Assembly: GCA_020809705.1 (NCBI GenBank)
Contig: CP085826.1
Span: 4,402,001 to 4,466,000 of the forward strand
Length of the DNA: 64,000 nucleotides
DNA from: Calonectria ilicicola
Lineage: Eukaryota; Ascomycota; Sordariomycetes; Hypocreales; Nectriaceae
Reading direction: 5' to 3'
Of the stretch, positions 25,458 to 36,378 are shown in pieces. How positions within the stretch are numbered: position 1 is the first letter of the stretch; every line of letters starts with the position of its first letter. A model generated the notes under the pieces. The model worked only from the letters and a program-made list of their open reading frames with translations. It was not told the origin of the DNA and did no database searches. The position numbers were made by a program, and so were the translations under genes.

Positions 25458-27848
25458 TCATGTTGCGATGGCCGGCGCAGTAGCTGGGCCGGGGTTGTCG
25501 CCATTCGCATCACGGGCGCTCTCGAGAAAGGCTGGACGGTACTTCGCAAGGTACTTGCCAGCCATTGGCCTTGCATCCTCGACTAGAATTCGTGTCAGCA
25601 TAGTTTCCAGTTAGTAGAGCTTCGTTACACTTACAATCAGTCCAGATGTCCTGTACTGTATCCAGTGCGATTTCCTTCACAGGTGGTCGCATCATGGCCA
25701 GATACAACAGACTCGTCAGAGCCAGTTGAACAACACTAGGGTCACGACACATGTGCTTCACGCGCGAGAGTATCGTACTGTTGAGGTCCGGGATCTCACT
25801 CAGGAACCGTGTCAAAACCTTGTCTTGCGGGTGCACATATGGCAAGAATCCATCAATGAGTCGCAAGCAACACTTCTCATAGTGAAGCGGCCGGTCGCCC
25901 CCAGCCTTTTGCTGCAGCTTATCGTTATACCACTCTTCACAAAGCCATGACACGGCTACGTCAATATGCTTTCGGAAATCCTCCATCACATAATTGTATA
26001 GAATGTCACGGATGTTGCTGCTCAAAGACTGCGTTGCCGATGGGCCGTCCTCATCCTTGACAGCTATATCCTCCAGACCAGCCGATGAACGTGTGGCTAA
26101 TCGAGCCAAAATTGTCATCCAAGAATCTCGGGTACCAGAACTGGCAGCCAATCGGCTAAAACCAGCTTTGTTCTTCTTTCCCGCTGGGTCTTCGAGTGAT
26201 TTCATCATTTCGATTACTCGTGTCACCGTCCCGTTGCCCGCAGAGAGCGCTGTTTCTGGTGTCAGAACTGGAGGTTGGGCGAGATGGAATGATTTCAATG
26301 CCAGGCCATCCTCCAGGCCAGAGGGTTCCTCTTCCTTCGGGGAGCTGTCTAACTTGTTCAGAATCTGTTCTGTGTCCTCAGCTTGGTAGAAATCAGGTTC
26401 ATAGTCGTCATCATCTTCTTCAACGCCTAGAGGCGCCGTATTGGGGTTGAGTTCAGGCGCTGGGGCGCTCGAGAGGGTATCCAAGCGGCCTCGGATCCCG
26501 TCTACGGCCTTGGCTAACACTTGCCGATCTAGCCTTGATAGAGTTGTAACAGCAATCCGTGCCACCAAACCGTGGGGGACTTGCGAAATATCAAAGTGTC
26601 TTAATGCGTCATTGCCAATCAAGGTAAAGACATCAGCAAGACTATGTGGGCCAGGGCCCAAAGGCGGGATTTGAATTTGTGCTGGAGTAAGTCGTTGTCT
26701 CTTGGGGTCATATCCATCTGGGTTCTGAGCCTCCATTTGGCGTTTCCTTGACCCATCAAAGAATTCAGCCATTGTTCGCATCATGCGTTCAACATGCTGT
26801 TGAATTCTAGGAACCATGGGGTTGTGGGGGTCTCTTTTTGTCAGATGAATAAGGAGCAAACGACTTGTCTTCTCCATCGACTTAATCATCACCCGCGACT
26901 TGGGAGTTAGTGGGGAATTAGCGAGTTTAAGAGGGTTGAAGTTGAGGAGCGCGTTGAGGATGCGGTTTGAGGTTGATGGACGAGTTCGAATAAGGATAGA
27001 AAGACAGTTGAGGGTGGAATCAACAAGTAGCGCGTCGCTATAGTCCATGTGTTAGCAATGCAAGACTCTCAGATAAATGTTGCCTCTGGGTCTTCTTACG
27101 TGCTCTCTTGCAGGACGCTTAACATTCGATCCAACAAGCCAGTTGCCTCTGCCTCGAGCGTTCTAGGGTCAAGGGATTGGTGGTTTGGTGGGACCTTATC
27201 CAAGGAAACATCAAGTGTGCCACCGTACTATTAACCACATGTCAGCGTTTGCCTACATTTTCGTCAGGGAGGGGATCTCCTTACTCTGAGTCCAGCATCA
27301 GAGGCCACGCTCTGCGCCAGAACCACCCGTTGCGCAAACTTGATGCAGCATATTCTCACGGTTGGGACTGCATTGTCCCATATTCGCAAAATCTTTTGCT
27401 TGATCGCTATCATTCGTTCCCAGGTAATAGTATCGTAGCCGTTATTGATGCTAAACAACAAGCGTCAGTCAGTCTGAGCGACCTTGGCAAGGTCGGAGGG
27501 GGTTACTCACATCCACCTCATCGCCAGTGGGTAAATACTGGCTGCGGTCTGGATGACACTTCGCAGTACTTGGGGGTCTTCCCTGTCATTCGCAATCATG
27601 GATTCCAGTGTCGTCAGCACATAAGGCTGCATCGTCTCCTTCTCGCCATTTGGCAAGGCCGGGGTCGCAAACGCTTCAGCGAGGAATTCAGCTCCCCATC
27701 GTCGGAGCTCGATCGGCGCAGTCGGTCCAATGATGGGAAGGATGCCCTTTACAACACTGGGATAGTACTTAACGTCTCCGAGAACAAGCTTGCGGGCATC
27801 GTTGAGCTGGCGAATTTGCTCCGAGACTGATAGCGTGGGGGTCGCCAT
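25458..27848 (-). CDS. PTA1: mRNA cleavage and polyadenylation factor Pta1/symplekin
   Basis: Scaffold subunit of the cleavage/polyadenylation factor that processes pre-mRNA 3' ends in the nucleus. Five exons: 27848-27511, 27450-27285, 27227-27100, 27037-25635 and 25582-25458, giving 719 residues. The N-terminal part (LNDARKLVLGDVKYYPSVV, then GAEFLAEAF and NNGYDTITWERMIAIKQKIL) is the HEAT-repeat symplekin/Pta1 N-terminal domain. A middle segment rich in charged residues contains an acidic stretch VEEDDDDYEP. The C-terminal part (SLLYLAMMRPPVKEIALDTVQDIWTD, cut here by an intron and resumed as FEDARPMAGKYL) is typical of fungal Pta1. The divergent neighbour is COA3, sharing a 623-bp promoter region. 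Confidence 0.92.
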
Positions 27849-28471
27849 CTTGATATAATATTGGAAGGATCGTGGCTGGCAAAGGGGCCAAAAATGTTCG
27901 CGGGGTAGGTGTATTCGTGGGGGCTATTGGGAAACGAGGGTCATGGACTGTAGAAGGGCGCGCGGCGGTGGTGGACAAAGCTGGCGATGCAGCTTTGATG
28001 TCGCGCGACTGGGCTAAGCTTGCCAGATGGACTTTTCGACTACGTCGGCATGCTCCGCATCGAAGCTCCCCCAAATCAACAGAAATCAGACCTGTTTGTC
28101 GTCGTAATTCACGGTCGCAATCGGATTTACAGCTCGCGAAATCGGAAACGTGCGCGGCGTGCACGCTGCTGTCGTGGCCAAAGGGGTGTGCCTTTTTATC
28201 TTGCAGTCGTTGGCGTCAGGTTTTGACGACGGGTTTGACGCGAGTCGAGACGACCCTGCAACAAGCTCTGGGGCCTAGCGCCCGTACGTCACGACTACCG
28301 TCTAGCCGACATTTAGCCGCATGCTGAACCGCATGCGAAGATCTTCCACAGGCGCAACATCCGACATTGCACCACCCATTACTATTGCATTTTGACAACC
28401 TCGTCTGACTCAATTTGCGGCTGATTCCATAGCGGCTAAGCCTTTACATTTGGAACATTAGAATTGCGAAA
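27849..28471. promoter_or_regulatory. Divergent promoter region PTA1 / COA3
   Basis: 623 bp between oppositely directed start codons. No TATA box near either gene; GC-rich and palindromic TGACG/CGTCA-type motifs occur (for example around 28223-28245). It must carry both promoters because the genes are head to head. Confidence 0.5.
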
Positions 28472-28798
28472 ATGGCCAAGTTTGTCCTCCCCACTCCCAA
28501 GCGACATCGGTGGACTGATCTGACCTTTCCCACAGCCCTCACTCTACCTACTACGACCGCCGCCTGCGTCAAGGCCCCGCGCTCATTCGAGCCCGACGAC
28601 CATACCTCGTCAAAAATGCCGTCACTGGCCTAGGATTGTTTGCCCTTGTAGGAGGCATTTGTACGTCTCACAAAGTGCGCAATGGCAAATCGTCGCTTAC
28701 AATTACCAGACTTTTACACCCTCAACTCAGTTGGCCAAGACGAGTTCGACGATGTCAAGATCCCTGACCTGCCTCGCAAACCCTCTGCCTCAAAATAG
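28472..28798 (+). CDS. COA3: Cytochrome c oxidase assembly factor 3 (Coa3)
   Basis: Small inner-membrane protein that binds newly made Cox1 and promotes complex IV assembly. Three exons (28472-28479, 28536-28660, 28710-28798) give 73 residues. The first exon holds only ATG GCC AA, so ordinary ORF calling would miss the true start. The protein has the family signature YYDRRLRQGPALIRARRPYLVKN, then one membrane helix (about 35-55), then NSVGQDEFDDVKIPD. Length and layout match fungal Coa3, which have no cleavable presequence. Alternative: a start inside exon 2 is not available, which supports the micro-exon. Confidence 0.88.
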
Positions 28799-29316
28799 AG
28801 TCGCTTCTCAAATAGCCATATGCCATACCATATCAATCAGGCTTAAGTTACACACTTCACGATCACGACGAAAACGGGGCTGGAATAAGGATGAGAAAAG
28901 GACAAGCGCAGGCTATCCCATGCATGCGACCTGCTGATTATAACGCCTGATATCTCCCTAAAAACCCCTCTGTATAACATGTAGTTGCAATGTCTTTCCC
29001 GAAATATGTATGGGTACATAGGGTCCTTGTACACTAGTCATTGAAGCATACGAGACCTTGTCCGCTGCTACAGCCGATGCCACCCTTCTCCAACCTACAA
29101 CAAATGAAGAACCACGCTGTCCACCAAAGACGCGCCCAGTACTCCCAGCCATGTCCAGGATTCAAGACAAAGGAAAATAAATGTGCCGAGTGTGTTGTCG
29201 ACCATATCCCCTGGGTATCACAAAATTTGAGTGCAAAAGAAACAACCCTTTTCATGCCCTAGTCAAATCGACAATGGCGCCAAGCCCATTTCGCCAATGA
29301 CCCAAAATTCCATCCT
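28799..29316. other. Convergent 3' spacer COA3 / DEP1
   Basis: 518 bp between the ends of two convergent genes. AT-rich with several possible polyadenylation-type A/T stretches; no gene seen. Confidence 0.5.
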
Positions 29317-31430
29317 TTAAGCCGCTGCCGCCTTTGATCCTCGACTCATGCTGGGAAGACCGCTAACGCGCTTCGCCTGGTGATGAGTCTGGCCGAGGAC
29401 GCTTCTCGTTAATTCTGGTGATTCAGATAGACGATTCGACAATGCGGGAGATGCTTGTTGTTTCGAAGTCGGGCCGTTTGCCGTCGGCTTTCCGTCAGCG
29501 GATGGTATCGCTGGCGGTTGATGCACGCCTCGGCCATTGGGACCTTCAACTCGCGTATCTGCTGTTGGGCTTGCGTTCGGGTGAATTTTGTGCACCAAGT
29601 GATTTGGATTCGCCCATGGTGTCTCTCGAAGGAACTGTTCCCCCGCCGGGCCAAGTCGGTCAAACGATGATGGGTGGTAATCATCCCGAGACTGGACTAC
29701 CGGCTTTTGTCGTGCACGTCGTGCATGCTTCATGGAAATCAGCCAATGCTGCATGATAGCTAGTGCAAGATCAAACGTACCTCGATAGCGGCCAAGTCAT
29801 CTTCAAGCTCTATTTGCGAAGCCCCCCTCAACTCAGGACCAGCCGGGAATCCTTCGTACTTTGCTATGCTAGCCAGTGTAGACACCTCGGTATTGTATGC
29901 GATTGCGTTTCTGATGCGCTGCGCAGGATCTTTAGGGAATAGTAATCCACAGTCTTGCAAGCTGTGCGCGCTCCGTCTTGTTGTTTGAACATCGTACCAC
30001 TCCTGGTTGAGAGCCTCGAGCGTCCTTTCTCGTTTCTCTCGAATCGCCTGGAAATACTGGCCCCATATTTGTGCTCTTTGAGCTACTGATCGTCGCTCAT
30101 GGGCTCTGATTCGATATTCTAGTTCCTTATTGATCTCTCGGAGCTTCTGATCCAGTCGATCGTCAAGACACTGCTTCATGTTTAAGTATTCAGGGTGGGT
30201 TGGCACAGCTGCCAGGAGTGACTGTTCCTCTTCCTCCAATCTTTGTAGCCTGTCCTTGTATAATCTGGAAGTCGCGCGTCAGCTAAAAAAAAAAAAACAA
30301 GATACCAGCTATAATAAACCGTACCTGTCTCGGAATACTCCAAACATTTCCTCAATGTGAGTCCAATCCCGATATGCGGAATGCTTTCTCTCCACTATTC
30401 CTGGTGGTAAGCATGATATGAAATCGCCAAATTTCGTAGGGGATTGCGTACTCTCTTCGTCGTGAGCCGTAGTTGTGTCTGCCTCTTCGTCTGCATCAGC
30501 CTCGGCCTCCTCGCCAGGATGCTCAATATCAGTTCCACCATCGCGGGCACCATCATGACTGGCCGCATCAGTCTCGTGTTCCTGTTCTACTACCACTGGC
30601 ACTTTGCGCTTCGAGCCGCTGCGTGTGCCCTTTTTGGCTGATCTGGTTGTACGTTCGCCCACATCGTCGTCATGCGCGACGGGTTTCTTCCGAGGGGACC
30701 TCTCGGTGTCTTCAGCAGGCGTTTGGGCACCACTGGTGTCATGTGCCGGTGTCGGCTCATCCTCTTGCATCACGACATCTTCGGTTGGTTTGGTTTCATT
30801 TGACTCGTGTTCAGGTCCTGAGCTAGTTCGTTTTCTAAGCGGCTGTTCGGGCTCTGAATTGTCAGCAGCGGGTGAGCGTTTGCGCTTGCGCTCTTGGGAG
30901 TCAATTTTCGGCTCGTCGTCAACACCCGCTTCTTGCGTCATGACAGCTTTCGATGGGGTATCGTCAGTCGGTCTTGGGGTGAGAATCGATGTGTCGTCGC
31001 CAGAAAGCGATTCATCGTCGCCATGGTCAGCGTCCAGGTTGAGGTTGGCCGTCCTTCGAAGTTTGCTGGGAGTATGCTCGAATATCTGGCCCTCATTGAA
31101 TTGATCGATCACAACGTCCCGCTGGCGCTGGTGCCTTGGCGTGTCGAAGAGACGCTCAGTCTCTGCCTCGGTGTCGTTGCCGTCCGAGTGGACGTCAGAA
31201 TGAGCGTCGGAAAGGGCGCTGTCGGAATCGGTCGCCTCCTTCTTGGAGGTGAGACTGGGCTTTGAGGCTCCGTCGTCATCATTATCTAGGTGCATGTGCT
31301 CGATGTCCTCGTCGTTGTCATCCTTATCGTCAACCTCGCTGAGCGGACTCGAGATGTTGCTATCCTCGTGGTCGAGGCCCCCAACTCCCGGGGGGGAGAG
31401 AGGCGGGATAGCAGACGCAGTTGCTGCCAT
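29317..31430 (-). CDS. DEP1: Dep1/Sds3-like subunit of the Rpd3L/Sin3 histone deacetylase complex
   Basis: Exons 31430-30325, 30264-29781 and about 29727-29317 give 666 residues. The first 370 residues are acidic, serine-rich and disordered, with a basic bipartite-type stretch ERKRKRSP. The C-terminal half carries the Sds3-like domain: CLPPGIVERKHSAYRDWTH leads across intron 1 into RLYKDRLQRLEEEEQSLL and a long helical coil (YLNMKQCLDDRLDQKLREIN), then WYDVQTTRR. These proteins scaffold the Sin3-HDAC complex in the nucleus. The final exon carries GPAGEQFLRETPWANPNH, in keeping with fungal Dep1 proteins. The acceptor of intron 2 is uncertain: AAG before 29727 gives an ordinary intron length, CAG before 29748 would give a 33-nt intron. 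An ATG at 31439 three codons upstream is equally in frame. Confidence 0.85.
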
Positions 31431-32031
31431 CGCTATCATGGGACACGTCGAGGATCGGCCGCGAGCTCAATGAAGGGCCGCCGGGTGGACGAGGTGCTTG
31501 GGCGAAGCAGTCTGTTGATCGGTGGGCCGGTCGGAGAGGACCGCGCTGGAAGAGAAGCTGGTGAGGCAGGGTCGCGAGAGCGGCAGGAATAATGTTGGAG
31601 AGCCGGTAACTGGGGAAATAGTCGATCCATAAAGCGGCCTCAGAGGCGCAGAGTCTGTTTGATGCGTCGGCAGGACGGTAACGTGTTGGGTGTCTGCCAG
31701 TTTCTCGAGGACTTGAGGGGGTGGGAGAGCGGACGACAGTGGACAGTGCCGGTTTGCGCTGGGGCCAGCGTCAGTCGCCAGAGCGAAAACCCGAAGAGTG
31801 GGCTCAATGACGGGGGCACGGGCGGTGAGGCGCGGCAGCACTCATGGCGAGCACTGCCCAATTGCAACGCCTGTCTCTGGCGTAAGGCGTGCGCTAAAGT
31901 GGGCCTCTGAGCAAAGGTCCCAGCTACACTTTTTTTTCTGCCGACTACCTTTTTTTTGCTGTGGTTGGAGCCATTGCCAGTCGGTTTTTCTAGAAAACAA
32001 CCCAGCATATCTCGCCCGACAATCACGCAGA
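31431..32031. promoter_or_regulatory. Divergent promoter region DEP1 / NOP12 with T-tracts
   Basis: 601 bp between head-to-head genes. Two poly-T tracts (about 31930-31938 and 31950-31957) lie about 75-105 bp before the NOP12 start. Poly(dA:dT) tracts are common nucleosome-excluding elements in fungal ribosome-biogenesis promoters; the role here is inferred. Confidence 0.5.
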
Positions 32032-33870
32032 ATGGCAAAAGGGTAGGCTCCCTCATACTTACCGTCCGTTACAGACATGAATTTGTCACTAATTCTGAAG
32101 CAGCGCGAAAGGCTTGGCCGCCTCTACAAAGGCAATTGACCCCACCCTCAACGCTCTGTTCTCGTCAAGTGTAAGTCAACTGGCCTCGATACTCTCTCCC
32201 CACGTTCACAGCTCATCAATCGCAGGCTGGCCCAGTCCAGGCTCCTCCCAAGACCAGATACTCGGCTCTGCTCGAGCAAAAGCCCCGGGAAGCGCCCAAA
32301 CCAAAAGTGGTAGTCGAGGACAACGACGACGATGAAGAGGGTGACGGCGAGGTGCTCTCCGAGATCAGCGAAGAACTAGATTACGAAGAGGACGGCGGCG
32401 AAGATAATGAGGACGACGATAATGATGGTGAAAACAGTGAGGACGACTCTGGTGCTTCTGAGGACGACGAGGCCATGGCAGACGTCCCAGAGGATCTTGA
32501 CGCCGTAATTGAGGCCGCCGAGGCAGAAGGGGAGAAGACCAAACCCGATCGCAAGCGAAAGAGGAAAGATGAGCACGATGATCTCGAGGCCAAGTATTTG
32601 ACCAAGCTCACGGCCGAGGATACGCCAGTTGGGAAGCGCCAGAAAAACGACGCCCCTAAATCCACCCAGGGCGAAGAGGGTGACGACGATGATGAGATAC
32701 CCGTTCATGAGACACTTGCCGAGGACGCTGGCACTTCAGATTTGGAAAAAGCTTCGCGTACAGTGTTCCTGGCCAATGTCTCGACGGAGGCAATCTCGTC
32801 CAAGACAGCCAAGAAGACACTCGTAGCTCACCTATCATCCATTCTTGAAAATGATGCTTCACCACCACAAACCATCGAATCCATTCGATTCCGCTCAATC
32901 GCCTTTGCTGGCGGCGCGATACCCAAGCGTGCAGCTTTCATCACCAAGTCCCTCATGGGCGCCACTACCAAGTCAGCCAACGCATATGTCGTGTACTCCA
33001 CCGTCGCAGCTGCCCGAGCAGCAACCAGCAAACTCAATGGCACCGTGGTTTTGGACAGGCATCTGAGAGTTGATAGCGTCGCTCACCCAAGCCCCACAGA
33101 TCACCGACGTTGTGTATTTGTCGGCAACTTGGGATTTGTCGATGATGAGACGGTTCTCGCACAGAATGAGGATGGCGAAACTACACAGAAGAAGCGTAAC
33201 AAGACTCCTTCCGACATCGAGGAGGGTCTCTGGCGTACCTTTGGTCAGCACGGCAAAGTGGAAAATGTCCGTGTGATTCGAGATCCCAAGACTCGCGTGG
33301 GCAAGGGTTTTGCCTACGTTCAGTTTTATGTAAGTGCAACGAGTCTAGAAAGCAGCACCATCTGCTTACAGATGCTAACACCGGACCTGACAGGATGGCA
33401 ACGATGTCGAGGCTGCCCTTCTCCTTAACGAGAAGAAGTTCCCGCCCATGCTTCCCCGCAAGCTGCGCGTCACCCGAGCCAAAGATCCTCGAAAGACAGC
33501 CCTAGCCGTCGAGCGGTCCAAGGCCAAGAGTCTCGCCGCCAATGCGGCATCCAAGAGCACAAAGTACAAGCACAAGGCTACTCCTGAGCAACAGTCCATG
33601 GCCGGTCGAACTGGAAGGCTTCTCGGTCGCTCCGCAGCTTATCAGCAACGGCGTGGCAAGAAGCCCTTTAGAGGCGAGGCTCCCGGTGCTGCGGATGGCC
33701 CTCCTGTGCTCAAGACCCCCGAGCAAGTCGTATTCGAGGGACGCCGAGCTTCAGCAAAAGACGGCCGTCCCAAGGACCTCAAAATGGGCAAGAAGGCCAA
33801 GGGCAAAACAGGCGGCCGGCCTCAACACCGCAGCGCTAGAAGAGCTGCGGAGTGGAAGAAGAAGAATTGA
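32032..33870 (+). CDS. NOP12: Nucleolar protein 12 (Nop12), two-RRM ribosome biogenesis factor
   Basis: Exons 32032-32042, 32104-32170, 32226-33329 and 33394-33870 give 552 residues. Exon 1 is only 11 nt (MAK plus two bases). An acidic region (about residues 65-140) precedes RKRKRKDE and the first RRM (RTVFLANVS, about 180-290). The second RRM starts CVFVGNLGF (RNP2) and has KGFAYVQFY (RNP1), with an insert rich in Q/E/K between its first strand and helix. The C-terminus is strongly basic ([21 protein letters not shown]), fitting nucleolar targeting. Yeast Nop12 is needed for 5.8S/25S pre-rRNA processing. The order of acidic region, atypical and canonical RRM and basic tail is that of fungal Nop12. 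Confidence 0.93.
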
Positions 33871-34687
33871 GTGGTGCAGTGCAAAGAAGCCTGCCTCATA
33901 CAAGACAGTTGCGTGGGATGATGTGAGACGGACATGGGTGTTGGCAGTTTCCTTTTTTTTCGTTCATTATCTGGCTTGGGCTGCGGGTGTGGAATACGAA
34001 AAAGTTATGTGCATTTTTTTTCCGTGGTAGCCTGGTCCCCCGACAGTCTCATATTCGATACAAGGGCAAAAAAAAGATGAGAGGCGGGGGTGTCGACTTA
34101 TATTTGAGCGGCTGGTAGATAGTTTTGTTGCTCGCATGCCCGCCAGGAGATAACTAATTTATACCAGCATGGAACGGATTTATTGTGATTCCTTTTAGTC
34201 TGTGATTTGCAGTGTCGTCACCTAACCCCCGCATTCTTCCAGCGGGTTGTCTAGTGCAGGGTCGTTTCCACGTTTCATAGCCATATATACGTACCCACAC
34301 CGCATAAAATAGCATTGCATTTTCACGGAATGATGTTGGACCAATAGATGAAAGAAAGTGTTACATTGTCATTTTTACTTGCTTGCTGTTTAAACGAATG
34401 CCACATGCACCAAGGGGATAGTCTTGTCTATTAGACCGGACTCCAAAAGACCATATTCTACCGCGTGCCTTGAGCCAAAAACTACGGTGTGGTGGCAGCC
34501 ACCCATACATCCTTTCCATATGCCACCCAAATCTTGCCAACAGAGGGAATCTTAATCAACATCATTCACACCTCTCATCTTCGTACAAAATGGCTTCTGG
34601 TAGCCCTTGAGCATCCCATCCTACACATTATCAAAGAAATCGAGGGCGCTCATTCATAAAAGCCGACCCAACATATGGTTCGGCAGC
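33871..34687. other. Convergent spacer NOP12 / alpha-tubulin
   Basis: 817 bp of 3' flank for both genes, with T-runs near 33952 and 34013. No gene seen. Confidence 0.5.
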
Positions 34688-36378
34688 TTAGTACTCGGGT
34701 TCATAGTCTTCCGGGATCGAGTCGGCAGCTACCTCCTCATAATCCTTCTCGAGAGCGGCGAGATCCTCACGGGCCTCAGTGAACTCACCCTCTTCCATAC
34801 CCTCACCAACGTACCAATGGACGAATGCACGCTTGCTGTGCATAAGATCGAACTTGTGGTCAAGTCGAGACCAAGCCTCAGCGATAGCAGTAGTGTTGGA
34901 AAGCATGGAGACGGATCGGTTAACGGGTGCGAGACCGCCATCTTCAGCGGGAACGGCCATGGGCTTCTGGTAGTTGATACCCAGCTTGAAACCAGTAGGG
35001 CACCATTCGACCAGTTTGAAAGTTTGCTTGGCCTTGAGGTCTGCAATAGCAGCATTGCAGTCCCGAGGAACAACATCACCACGGTACAGGAGAGCAACAG
35101 CCATGTACTGGCCTTTTCGGGGGTCACAGACGACCATCTGGTTGTTGGGCTCGAAGCCTAAATAGAGTTAGCGGATCGAAAATGGTTGATAAATCACCGA
35201 AGCTTACACTGTAGGGTGAGGTCGTGGACCTTGAAGCTCTCGTGGGAGCTCTTCTTGGCGGAAATGACGGGGGCGTAGCTAATAAGAGGGTAGTGGATTC
35301 GGGGGTAAGGAACCAGGTTGGTCTGGAACTCGTTAAGGTCGACGTTGAGGGCACCGTCGAATCGGAGGGAGGAGGTGATGGAGCTGACAACTTGGGCAAT
35401 CAGGCGGTTCAGGTGTTGATAGGAAGGTCGAGTGACATCGAGGTTGCGTTGGCAAATCTCGTAAACAGCCTCGTTGTCAACAAGGAAGGTACAGTCTGCG
35501 TTCTCAATGGTGCTATGGGTAGACAGAACGGCATTGTAAGGTTCCACGACCGCGGTGGAAACACGAGGAGAAGGGTAAACGGAAAACTCCAGCTTCGACT
35601 TCTTGCCGTACTCGGTGGAAAGACGTTCAAGCACAAGAGCACCAAAACCAGAACCAGTACCACCGCCGAAAGAGTGGAATACTAGGAAACCTTGAAGAGA
35701 GCTGCAGTTGTCTAGTGCCACACGTGTTAAGATCAGACTACGGGTTGTACAGAAGGCAATTGAAACTCACCAGCAACGCGGCGGATACGGTCCATCACAT
35801 CGTCAACCTTCTCCTTGCCAATTGTGTAGTGACCACGGGCATAGTTGTTGGCGGCATCCTCCTTGCCGCTAACCAACAGCTCGGGGTGGAAGAGCTGGCG
35901 GTATTCGCCTGTGCGGATCTCATCAATGGGAGATGGGTCCAAATCGACAAAGAGAGCTCGGGGAACATGCTTGCCGCTGCTCGTCTCGGTGAAGAAGGTC
36001 TCGTAGGAGCCGCCGTCGATATCCTCGGGGGCATCGGGGGAGGGTTTACCATCGAGACCAAGGCCGTGCTCGAGGAGGTATCTATTTGATAACTTTCAGC
36101 TTCGGAAACAAGATGCAATTGGAAAAGGAGACAACATACAGCTCCCAGGCCGAGATACCGAGCTGGGTACCAGCCTGTCCCAGGTGGAGGTGGAGAATCT
36201 ATATCATGATGTCTTAGTACTGACATGTGGAATTGGAATTGGGGGTTTTTGGCAAGGCTGGCAAATCGCGAGAAAGCCTCTTGCAGACAGGCTGGCGCAA
36301 CGAGGAAGCAGGCGATGCCAGCATGTTGGGGCACAGAGGGAGGGTTCAGCGGAGACTACAACTTACTTCGCCCTTCAT
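34688..36378 (-). CDS. Alpha-tubulin
   Basis: Microtubule subunit. Exons 36378-36367, 36198-36140, 36081-35771, 35711-35208 and 35157-34688 give 451 residues. The first exon encodes only MKGE, as in many fungal tubulin genes. GGGTGSG at 143-149 is the GTP-binding tubulin signature; [16 protein letters not shown] contains the glutamate (Glu254 equivalent) that triggers hydrolysis of beta-tubulin [23 protein letters not shown] and [13 protein letters not shown] are alpha-specific. The C-terminus ends in tyrosine (YEPEY). Residue 40 is aspartate, so the acetylated lysine of animal alpha-tubulin is absent. Fungi often carry two alpha-tubulin genes; this looks like the more diverged isotype ([16 protein letters not shown]), but the other copy is not here for comparison. 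Confidence 0.95.

Noticed and set aside
30473..31473. Long plus-strand open frames antisense to DEP1
   Set aside because: They mirror the acidic, serine-rich coding sequence of DEP1 in complement and have no own family match.
35224..36089. Plus-strand open frames antisense to alpha-tubulin
   Set aside because: Well-known shadow of the strong codon bias in tubulin genes; the spliced tubulin on the minus strand explains the region fully.
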